Both the position numbers and the translations under genes were made by a program. From assembly GCA_002345565.1 (NCBI GenBank), contig DDVS01000001.1, positions 552,712 to 616,711 of the forward strand: a stretch of 64,000 nt of DNA, in the 5' to 3' direction. Positions 9,318 to 16,416 of the stretch are shown in pieces. Source of the DNA: Flavobacteriales bacterium UBA2306. GTDB lineage: Bacteria > Bacteroidota > Bacteroidia > Flavobacteriales > Weeksellaceae. The notes under the pieces are model-generated. The model saw only the letters and a program-made list of their open reading frames with translations. It had not been told where the DNA came from and did not search any database. Each line of letters starts with the position of its first letter. The stretch's first letter is position 1.

Positions 9318-9674
9318 ATGACTGTCATCAATGGCGGTCATTTTTCAGATTTAGAGGGTTTTTACAACGAAGTTTCTGAATTGTTTATGAATGATGAAGA
9401 TTGGAAAGTTGGGACTTTAGATGGTTTTGATGATATTCTTTACGGAATTGATTCAGATATTACTTGGAAAGATTCTCAAAAATCAAAAGAAGATTTAGGT
9501 TTTGCTTCAACTAAAAAATTCTACGAAAATAAAATCCGAATCGGGAAACCTTTCAATGTCGATTTGATTCATCGAAAACTGGGTGATTTGATGGATGGAA
9601 AAGGACAAACTTTATTCGAAATTTTGATTGAAACTATAGAATCGCATCAGAATATTAAACTAATTTTGGACTGA
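9318..9674 (+). CDS. barstar-like ribonuclease-inhibitor-family protein
   Basis: A 118-residue small acidic protein. The opening GGHFSDLEGFYNEVSELF and the following GTLDGFDDILYG block resemble barstar (the barnase inhibitor), and the YGIDSDITWKDS segment is typical of the Flavobacteriia branch of that family. Barstar binds and blocks a secreted or intracellular ribonuclease; no cognate toxin gene is next to it, so it may inhibit an incoming nuclease or have another role. The chosen ATG at 9318 lies just after the purL stop; an alternative start at 9288 would overlap purL and add ten unrelated residues. Confidence 0.7.
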   Translation: MTVINGGHFSDLEGFYNEVSELFMNDEDWKVGTLDGFDDILYGIDSDITWKDSQKSKEDLGFASTKKFYENKIRIGKPFNVDLIHRKLGDLMDGKGQTLFEILIETIESHQNIKLILD

Positions 9675-9688
9675 TTTAAAACAAGACA

Positions 9689-10314
9689 ATGAACAAGATG
9701 ATTTATGGATTATTCTTCGGCGATAGCATTACTTACGGAGAATATGATGGCGTTTTTGGAGGCTGGGTTGATATCCTGAAACGATATGCTTTGCAAAAAT
9801 ATAATGAAGGGAGTAATGAATTAATCCTTTTCAATCTCGGAATTGGTGGCGAAACAACGGAAGGTTTGCTCCATAGAATGTCTCACGAAATGAAAGCCAG
9901 AAATTCCGCTGATGGCAATATCATTTTTCTTGGTTACGGAGCGAATGATTTGGCAATAAAAGATGGAAATCAATTGGTAAATCCTGAACAATTCAAAACT
10001 AATATTGAAACTGCTGTTCAAAATGCTAAACAATATTCTAAAGACATTTTTCTGGTAAGCATTCTTCCTCTTTCAGAAAACATTGATTCGAAAGTTTCTC
10101 CAACAGGAAAAGTGAGAACCAATGAAGATGTTTTAATTTATAATCAAATCCTTAAAAACATTGCGACTGAAAACTCATTAAATTATATTGATTTTCATTC
10201 TGCTTTTTTCAGGATAAAGAAATTTTACTTTGCAAAGACGGCGTTCATCCCAACGAAAAAGGTTACGGAATGATGGCTGAAATTGCTATTCCAATTATTG
10301 AGAAATATCTTTAA
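9689..10314 (+). pseudogene. SGNH/GDSL hydrolase with a C-terminal frameshift
   Basis: The frame from 9689 gives a 194-residue protein with block I GDSIT (Ser13), a GGET turn and the G-A-N-D block of SGNH esterases, but it ends at 10273 in an unrelated tail. In the +1 frame, sequence after the T6 tract at about 10205-10210 reads FFQDKEILLCKDGVHPNEKG and runs to a stop at 10312-10314. This contains block V D-x-x-H (DGVHP), which carries the catalytic His and Asp. One extra T in the T6 tract would restore a normal ~208-residue lipase/esterase. It may be a true disrupting deletion or a homopolymer sequencing error. Confidence 0.8.
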
Positions 10315-10325
10315 AATTTATTTTT

Positions 10326-10471
10326 TAACGCAAAGGCACAAATTATTTACTAAAAGAAATTATATTTTCAAGGCACAAAGTTTTTAACTTCGTAAAAATG
10401 AAAATCTCCATTTTTTTTGCGACTTAACACATTTTTAATAGGATTAATTTTTGCGACTTTGCGATAAAAAT
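10326..10471. repeat. dispersed ACGCAAAG...TTTGCG intergenic repeat
   Basis: AACGCAAAGGCACAAA at 10327-10342 and its loose inverted partner TTGCGACTTTGCG near 10451-10463 flank AT-rich spacer. The same words recur near 420, 19176-19258 and 61347-61460, always between genes. Confidence 0.55.
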
Positions 10472-10510
10472 AATTCTGTAAAAACAAGTTTAAATATTTT
10501 AAAAGCATAT

Positions 10511-10543
10511 AATCCTCTTTGAAATTTCAGAGAGGATTTTTTT
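10511..10543 (+). terminator. strong terminator upstream of the AsmA gene
   Basis: AATCCTCT pairs with AGAGGATT and is followed by T7. It ends transcripts from the purL/barstar/hydrolase side. It also shows that the AsmA gene cannot start at an upstream ATG that would place coding sequence inside this hairpin. Confidence 0.75.
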
Positions 10544-10593
10544 GTGAATTACTTTTAGCACAATCTTTGAATTATTCCAAAAAAATCAAGTTT

Positions 10594-13491
10594 ATGAGTG
10601 CGGTTAATGTAAAGACAATGGTGTTAAAAATATTAAAATGTATAGGAATCAGTATTGCTTCTTTACTATTTCTAATGTTCATTATACCGATGCTTTTTCC
10701 AGGGACGATTTCTCAACAAGTAAAGATTTTTGCAAATAAACATCTTGCTGGAGAACTGGATTACAAGAAAACGCATTTGACTTTTTTCCGCCATTTCCCT
10801 TCTCTCACGGTTTCTGTAGACGATTTTATACTGAAAGGTTCCAAACCCTTTGAGCAAGATACATTGCTTGCTGCAAAAGATGTTTCTGTAGGAATCAACT
10901 TGAAAAATCTGATTTTTAATCAAGAAATAAAAATTGACGAGATTTATGTAAACGACGCAATAGCCAATGTTTTCGTCAATTCTAAAGGACAAGCCAATTA
11001 CAATGTTTACGTTTCAAAACCTTCCGAAAAACCAAAAGATACAACAGGAACCGGAGCATCCATTAAATTGGATTTAATTAAACTGAAAAACTGGAATATC
11101 AAATACAATGATCATGCGGCAAACGTTTTAGTTAATGCAAAAGGTCTTAATTATACAGGAAAAGGCGGTTTGAGCGAAGATATTTTCGATTTGGAAACCG
11201 ACTTGGATATTGATAAACTTGATTTTGCTTTGAACCGAATCTGGTATGCACAGCAAAAAACACTTCACGCCGATTTGATTACGAGAATCAATACTAACGC
11301 TTTGACTTTCGTTTTGAGAAAAAATGAGTTAAGAATCAATGAACTTCCTTTGAAATTCACAGGATTTGTAAGTATTCTGAAAGATGGATATAATCTTAAT
11401 ATCAACGCTGCGTCTGAGAAAACGACAATTAAAGATATGCTGTCTGTCCTTCCACCCCAATATTTAACTTGGGCAAAGGAAACCAAAATTGAAGGAAAAA
11501 GTGATTTGTTTTTTAGTCTAAAAGGTCGGTTTAGTGAGCTTCAGAATTTGAAACCTAATATTAAAGCAAGTTTAAAAATTGATGATGGATTTGTCTCCAA
11601 CAGTAACGCACCGGTGCCAATGGAAAATCTTAACATGGATCTCAATATTGCCCTTCCATCTTTGAACACAGAAAAATTAATGCTGGATTTAAGAATTTTA
11701 AGCTTTGATTTGGGCAAAAATAATAGCTTCCGTGCTAAGGTGAAAACTGAAGGTTTAACGGAGATGCAAGTCAATGCCAAAATAAAAGGCGCCGTAGATT
11801 TGGCCACTTTGGATGCGGCTTTAGGTTTAAAAGATATGGATCTTAAAGGCCTTATGAATACCGATATTCAATCTAACGGGATTTTCAGTATGGATAAAAA
11901 ACTATTCCCGAAAACCAAAGGTTATTTCAATCTGAAAAATGGCTGGCTTAAAACCAAATATTATCCAAATCCAATCAAGAATATCAATATTTTAGCTAAT
12001 ATTCATAATACTGATGGAACTTTCAAAAGTCTGGGCGTGAAACTCGACCCTTTCAAATTTGATTTTGAAGGTAATCCTGTTTTTGTGAATGCCGATTTAC
12101 AGAATTTCGAAGATGTTTTATACAAAGTTCGAGCAAAAGGCGTCTTGAATGTCGGAAGAATTTATAAGGTTTTTGCTAAAGAAGGGTTTGATGTCAGCGG
12201 ATTAATTATGGCAGATTTATCCTTGAACGGCCGACAAAGTTACGCCACAACCGGACAATACAGCAAACTTGATAACAGAGGAAATTTAATCTTAAAAAAC
12301 ATCAAGGCTACAACCAAATATCTACCGAAATCATTCTTCATCAAAGAAGGAAATTTCGAATTTGAGAATGAAAAAATGTGGTTCAGAAAATTCTTTGCAA
12401 CTTACGGTAAATCCGATTTTGCTTTGAATGGTTATCTTCTCAATACCATCAATTATTTCATCGAAAGAAAAGGAACGCTTCACGGCAAATTCCATCTCAA
12501 ATCCAATTATCTTTTGATTGACGAATTTATGGCGCTGAAAGAGGGCGATAACAAAGACAAATCGCTTTCTGTGGAATATGCCAAAGAAGAACATCCGAAA
12601 AGCAGTGGCGTTGTCATTGTTCCAAAAAATCTGGATGTTTCATTGGAAGCTAATGCTAAAAAAGTAGAATTCAAAGGACTTGGATTGAACAATCTTTTGG
12701 GGTTAGCATCGGTCAGCAAAGGCGAAGTTTACTTGAAAAACACAAGTTTTGACATTATAGGAAGTAGAATGAAAATCGATGCCAGATATCAGGACGAATC
12801 ACCAATCACAGCTAATTACGATGTTGCCTTAAATGTTGCAGACTTCGATGTTCAAAGGGCTTACAAAGAAATTGATATGGTTCGCGAAATGGCGACTGCT
12901 GCGAAAGACGTGAAAGGAATTGTCTCTTTGGATTACAAACTGAAAGGCGATTTTGACGGCAATATGAAACCTATCTATCCATCATTGGAAGGTGGCGGAA
13001 ATGTGAATCTGAGGGATGTAGAAGTCAAAAACCTAAAAATGCTTTCGACGATTGGTGATAATATTGGCGCCGATGCTTTTGATAATCCGGATATGAAAGG
13101 CGTGGATATCAATACAACCATCAACAATAATCTGATTCACGTTGAACCATTTACTTTTAAAGTTTCTGTTCTGAGACCTACGATTAGTGGAACTACTAGT
13201 TTCAATGGTCTGCTGGATTTACGAGTCAGAGTGGGATTACCACCCGCCGGATGGATTGGATTCCCGATTGTTGTGACCGGAACACATGAGAAACCGAAAA
13301 TCAAAATCTTCAGCAAAACCGGACAAGGCATAGTAGAAGCGTTGTACAATACCAAATCCAACAAAGTCATCCGCGAAGAAAAACGCGCCGAGAAAAAATC
13401 CCGAGCACAACAACGAAAGGAAAAACGTACTCAGGAAAAGAAAGCTGAGAAAGCCGAAAAACAGATTGATAAAGATTTGAAGAAGAAATAA
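10594..13491 (+). CDS. AsmA-family envelope protein
   Basis: A 965-residue protein with one N-terminal membrane segment (about residues 15-37, ISIASLLFLMFIIPMLF) followed by a very long beta-rich, repetitive extracytoplasmic part typical of the AsmA/YhdP/TamB group. These inner-membrane-anchored bridges are linked to phospholipid transport or outer-membrane assembly in Proteobacteria. The HFRHFPSLTVSVDDF block after the membrane anchor and the late ISGTTSFNGLLDLRV/PIVVTGTHEKPKIK block are the usual AsmA ends. The C-terminal ~45 residues are a highly charged Lys/Glu/Arg tail. The ATG at 10594 was chosen because the longer frame starts inside the terminator at 10511-10543. Confidence 0.82.
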   Translation: MSAVNVKTMVLKILKCIGISIASLLFLMFIIPMLFPGTISQQVKIFANKHLAGELDYKKTHLTFFRHFPSLTVSVDDFILKGSKPFEQDTLLAAKDVSVGINLKNLIFNQEIKIDEIYVNDAIANVFVNSKGQANYNVYVSKPSEKPKDTTGTGASIKLDLIKLKNWNIKYNDHAANVLVNAKGLNYTGKGGLSEDIFDLETDLDIDKLDFALNRIWYAQQKTLHADLITRINTNALTFVLRKNELRINELPLKFTGFVSILKDGYNLNINAASEKTTIKDMLSVLPPQYLTWAKETKIEGKSDLFFSLKGRFSELQNLKPNIKASLKIDDGFVSNSNAPVPMENLNMDLNIALPSLNTEKLMLDLRILSFDLGKNNSFRAKVKTEGLTEMQVNAKIKGAVDLATLDAALGLKDMDLKGLMNTDIQSNGIFSMDKKLFPKTKGYFNLKNGWLKTKYYPNPIKNINILANIHNTDGTFKSLGVKLDPFKFDFEGNPVFVNADLQNFEDVLYKVRAKGVLNVGRIYKVFAKEGFDVSGLIMADLSLNGRQSYATTGQYSKLDNRGNLILKNIKATTKYLPKSFFIKEGNFEFENEKMWFRKFFATYGKSDFALNGYLLNTINYFIERKGTLHGKFHLKSNYLLIDEFMALKEGDNKDKSLSVEYAKEEHPKSSGVVIVPKNLDVSLEANAKKVEFKGLGLNNLLGLASVSKGEVYLKNTSFDIIGSRMKIDARYQDESPITANYDVALNVADFDVQRAYKEIDMVREMATAAKDVKGIVSLDYKLKGDFDGNMKPIYPSLEGGGNVNLRDVEVKNLKMLSTIGDNIGADAFDNPDMKGVDINTTINNNLIHVEPFTFKVSVLRPTISGTTSFNGLLDLRVRVGLPPAGWIGFPIVVTGTHEKPKIKIFSKTGQGIVEALYNTKSNKVIREEKRAEKKSRAQQRKEKRTQEKKAEKAEKQIDKDLKKK

Positions 13492-13496
13492 AGTGA

Positions 13497-13518
13497 AAGC
13501 TCCAAGTGATTGGAGCTT
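13497..13518 (+). terminator. hairpin after the AsmA gene
   Basis: AAGCTCCAA pairs perfectly with TTGGAGCTT around GTGA, six bases past the AsmA stop. The tail is only TATTATTAA, so termination strength is uncertain. Confidence 0.6.
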
Positions 13519-13629
13519 ATTATTAAGATAGAATTACCCATTGATAAACTTTTTAAGAAAATGAATTATTTGTTAACAAAACTTTTTGGTAATTCAGGAA
13601 AAGCTTTATTTTTAGGCAAAACAAAAATA

Positions 13630-14811
13630 ATGTCATATTATCCGTTAACAAGCATACCAGATTATTACTCCATAGACGCTCTTTTGACCGAAGAGCATAA
13701 GCTTATCCGTGATTCTGTAAGGAATTGGGTGGAGAGTTTTGTAATGCCTGAGATTGATGAAGCAGCGCAGAATCATACAGACATCGCTGGATTGATGAAA
13801 GAATTGGGAAATATCGGGGCGCTTGGTCCATACATTCCGGAAGAATATGGCGGTCCTGGATTGGATCAAATCTCCTATGGATTGATAATGCAGGAATTGG
13901 AAAGAGGTGATTCGGCAGTGCGTTCTGCGGCTTCTGTTCAGTCTTCTTTGGTGATGTTTCCTATTTTCGAGTATGGTTCTGAGGAACAGAAAAGAAAATA
14001 TCTTCCCAAGCTGGCTTCTGGTGATATGATTGGATGTTTTGGTTTGACAGAGCCTAACCACGGTTCCGACCCTTCTTCTATGGAATCCAAATTCACGGAT
14101 CAAGGCGACCATTATCTTCTGAATGGTGCCAAGATGTGGATTACCAACTCCCCTATTGCAGATATTGCTGTAGTTTGGGCAAAAGGAGAAGACGGAAAAG
14201 TACGAGGAATGATTCTGGAACGCGGAATGGCAGGTTTCACCACACCAACGACTCATAACAAATGGAGTCTTCGAGCTTCAAAAACCGGAGAATTGGTTTT
14301 CAATAATGTGAAAGTTCCGAAAGAAAATCTTCTTCCTAATATTGAAGGACTGAAAGGGCCTTTGTCTTGTCTTAACTCTGCGAGATATGGGATTTCTTGG
14401 GGTGTAATCGGTGCTGCAATGGATTGCTATTGTACGGCTGTTCAATATACCAAAGAGAGAAAACAATTTGGGAAACCGATTGCTTCTTTCCAGCTTCAGC
14501 AGAAGAAATTAGCAGAATTTTTGACTGAAATTACCAAAGCGCAATTGCTTTGCCTACAGTTAGGAAATCTTAAAAATGCGCATAAAGCATCGCCAGCACA
14601 AATCTCTATGGCGAAAAGAAATAATGTAAAAATGGCGATTGATATTGCCAGAGAATCTCGTCAAATGTTGGGCGGAATGGGAATAATGGGCGAATTCCCG
14701 ATGATGCGCCACGCTGCCAATCTTGAATCTGTAATTACTTATGAAGGAACGCACGACATTCATCTTTTGATTACAGGAATGGATATTACAGGCATCAATG
14801 CCTTTGGATAA
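13630..14811 (+). CDS. acyl-CoA dehydrogenase, glutaryl-CoA dehydrogenase type
   Basis: A 393-residue FAD flavoenzyme. FGLTEPNHGSDPSSM (FAD contact), WITNSPIADIAVVWAK, YTKERKQFGKPIASFQ and the C-terminal catalytic-base segment VITYEGTHDIH (Glu about 374) are all in place. The sequence around TEPNHGSDPSSME and the C-terminal GMDITGINAF fit glutaryl-CoA dehydrogenase better than short- or medium-chain enzymes, which would put it in lysine/tryptophan degradation (glutaryl-CoA to crotonyl-CoA); this subfamily call is inferred. The start at 13630 is used because the 40 codons before it begin inside the preceding hairpin and do not resemble the family. Confidence 0.88.
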   Translation: MSYYPLTSIPDYYSIDALLTEEHKLIRDSVRNWVESFVMPEIDEAAQNHTDIAGLMKELGNIGALGPYIPEEYGGPGLDQISYGLIMQELERGDSAVRSAASVQSSLVMFPIFEYGSEEQKRKYLPKLASGDMIGCFGLTEPNHGSDPSSMESKFTDQGDHYLLNGAKMWITNSPIADIAVVWAKGEDGKVRGMILERGMAGFTTPTTHNKWSLRASKTGELVFNNVKVPKENLLPNIEGLKGPLSCLNSARYGISWGVIGAAMDCYCTAVQYTKERKQFGKPIASFQLQQKKLAEFLTEITKAQLLCLQLGNLKNAHKASPAQISMAKRNNVKMAIDIARESRQMLGGMGIMGEFPMMRHAANLESVITYEGTHDIHLLITGMDITGINAFG

Positions 14812-14840
14812 GACCAAATCAATCTTATATATTTTTAACA

Positions 14841-14872
14841 AAAACCTGCGGAATATTTTCGTAGGTTTTTTC
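14841..14872 (+). terminator. terminator of the acyl-CoA dehydrogenase gene
   Basis: AAAACCTGCG pairs with CGTAGGTTTT (one G-T wobble) and runs into T6. Confidence 0.75.
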
Positions 14873-14887
14873 GTTCAGATATAAACT

Positions 14888-14941
14888 AAACCACAAAAGT
14901 CACAAAAGGTTTATTCTCTGCTTTTGTGACTTTTGTGGTTT
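14888..14941. repeat. perfect 21-bp inverted repeat, copy 1
   Basis: An arm beginning AAACCACAAAAGTCAC (14888-14908) is mirrored exactly at 14921-14941 with a 12-base loop. It ends 14 bases before the DUF1287 ATG, so it sits in that gene's 5' region. A second copy with a longer loop lies after the gene (15538-15658). Confidence 0.8.
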
Positions 14942-14955
14942 CAAAAAAACTTAAT

Positions 14956-15528
14956 ATGAAAAATTACTTCGCCATTCTATTCCTCGTTTCCATTACCATT
15001 TTTGGACAAAACTTTCAAACAAAACTTTCCAATGCGGCCATTAATCTAACCAAAGACAAAGTCATCTATGACCCAACTTATTTCGTTTTGAAATATCCAA
15101 ATGGCGATGTTCCTGCAGGAAAAGGCGTTTGCACAGATGTTGTCATCAGAGCTTATCGAAAGTTGGGAATCGATTTGCAGAAGGAAGTTCACGAAGATAT
15201 GGCGAAGAATTTCTCCAAATATCCAAAGAAATGGGGATTGAAGAAAACAGATACCAATATCGACCACAGACGTGTTCCTAATCTAATGGTTTTCTTTTCG
15301 AGATTTGGGAAAGTAAAATCGATTACGAATGATGGAAAAGACTATGTTCCGGGCGATATTGTAACTTGGGATTTGCCTAAAAATCTAACACATATCGGAA
15401 TTGTTGTTAATAAAAAATCTGTAGATGGCAAGCGTTATTTGATTTCTCATAATATCGGAGCCAGACAGGTTTTACAGGATTGTCTTTTTGATTGGACGAT
15501 TACGGGACATTATCAATATTCTAAGTAG
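14956..15528 (+). CDS. secreted DUF1287 protein
   Basis: A 190-residue protein with an N-terminal signal peptide (MKNYFAILFLVSITIFGQ) and a DUF1287 domain. The family hallmark G-V-C-T-D-V-V-I-R-A (about residues 54-63) and the PGDIVTWDLP and H-I-G-I-V blocks are visible. The Cys and later His residues suggest an NlpC/P60-like papain fold, so a peptidoglycan hydrolase or amidase role is plausible but inferred. The next gene is a peptidoglycan amidase, which fits a cell-wall role. The ATG at 14956 gives the signal peptide; an earlier start would lie in the inverted repeat. It is flanked on both sides by copies of the same inverted repeat. Confidence 0.85.
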   Translation: MKNYFAILFLVSITIFGQNFQTKLSNAAINLTKDKVIYDPTYFVLKYPNGDVPAGKGVCTDVVIRAYRKLGIDLQKEVHEDMAKNFSKYPKKWGLKKTDTNIDHRRVPNLMVFFSRFGKVKSITNDGKDYVPGDIVTWDLPKNLTHIGIVVNKKSVDGKRYLISHNIGARQVLQDCLFDWTITGHYQYSK

Positions 15529-15537
15529 ATGATATTG

Positions 15538-15658
15538 AACCACAAAAGTCACAAAAGACGTTACTATTATGGATATTAAAAAGAACAAAAAAGAGTTTAT
15601 AACCGGTACTTATTTTATCTTTTTGTTAATCTAAAAAACTTTTGTGACTTTTGTGGTT
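15538..15658. repeat. inverted repeat, copy 2
   Basis: Twenty-base arms identical to the 14888-14941 repeat (15538-15557 and 15639-15658) separated by 81 bases. It fills the gap between the DUF1287 and amidase genes and could act as a terminator or processing structure. Confidence 0.8.
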
Positions 15659-15672
15659 TATAAATATTTATA

Positions 15673-16323
15673 ATGAAAAGGATTTTCCAATTATTATTTC
15701 TTATTTTTTACTTAATATCTCAAGCTCAGAATCTTAAAATCATTCAAAAACCGATTAATTATTCTAAGGAAAGAATGAAGCTGAGTCTGGATTATATGAA
15801 AGAACATCACAATTTAACTCAGAAAACCCCGAATATCACTCCGAAAATCATTGTTCTGCATTACACAGCTGGTGGAACGATTGAGTCCAATTTCAGATAT
15901 TTTAATAATTTATATTTGGAAAACCAAAGAGCAACGCTTAAGAAACAAAGTTCTCTAAATGTTTCTGCTCATTTTCTAGTTGATAGAGACGGAACGGTTT
16001 ATCAATTGGTTGACCCAGAATTGTTTGCAAGACATACGATTGGATTAAATTATTGCGCTATTGGTGTAGAAAATATCGGAAGTAAATCTCAACCTTTGAC
16101 CGATAAGCAAGTGGAAGCCAACGCAGAATTAGTCAAATATCTTGCGAAGAAATATCCAATCGAATATCTCATTGGACATTCGGAATATGGTGTTTTTAGG
16201 AATTCTAAACTTTGGAAAGAAACGGATTCCAAATATTTTACGGATAAAGACGATCCAGGCACTGAGTTTATGAAAAAAGTTAGAGAAAAACTAACTGATT
16301 TGAAACTGAAAAATCAGCCTTAA
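15673..16323 (+). CDS. N-acetylmuramoyl-L-alanine amidase (AmpD/Amidase_2 family)
   Basis: A 216-residue exported zinc amidase that cuts the bond between N-acetylmuramic acid and the stem peptide. A signal peptide (MKRIFQLLFLIFYLISQAQ) precedes an Amidase_2/PGRP domain. Zinc ligands are seen as His in LHYTAGG (about residue 63), His in IGHSEYG (about 168) and Asp in DDPGTEF (about 195). SAHFLVDRDGTVYQLV is the classic central strand pair and IGVENIG holds the catalytic-region Glu. It probably recycles or remodels peptidoglycan in the periplasm together with the neighbouring DUF1287 protein. Confidence 0.92.
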   Translation: MKRIFQLLFLIFYLISQAQNLKIIQKPINYSKERMKLSLDYMKEHHNLTQKTPNITPKIIVLHYTAGGTIESNFRYFNNLYLENQRATLKKQSSLNVSAHFLVDRDGTVYQLVDPELFARHTIGLNYCAIGVENIGSKSQPLTDKQVEANAELVKYLAKKYPIEYLIGHSEYGVFRNSKLWKETDSKYFTDKDDPGTEFMKKVREKLTDLKLKNQP

Positions 16324-16331
16324 AAGAAGCA

Positions 16332-16407
16332 CTTCGACTCCGCTCAGTGTGACAACTCTTATAAAAATGGTTCAATACTAAAACTGTCAGGCTGAGCGGA
16401 GTCGAAG
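16332..16407. repeat. CTTCGACTCCGCTCAG inverted repeat between convergent genes
   Basis: A 23-base arm starting CTTCGACTCCGCTCAG (16332) faces its near-perfect inverse ending CTGAGCGGAGTCGAAG (16407). It occupies the gap between the amidase and the AddB-like gene. Three more arms of the same family lie at 57537-57641. Confidence 0.75.
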
Positions 16408-16416
16408 CCTTTACTT

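Noticed and set aside
10519..10593. Upstream extension of the AsmA coding frame
   Set aside because: It starts inside a strong terminator hairpin (10511-10543) and does not look like a signal or membrane start; ATG 10594 is preferred.
13510..13629. Upstream extension of the acyl-CoA dehydrogenase
   Set aside because: It starts with TTG inside the hairpin at 13497-13518 and the added 40 residues are unlike the family.
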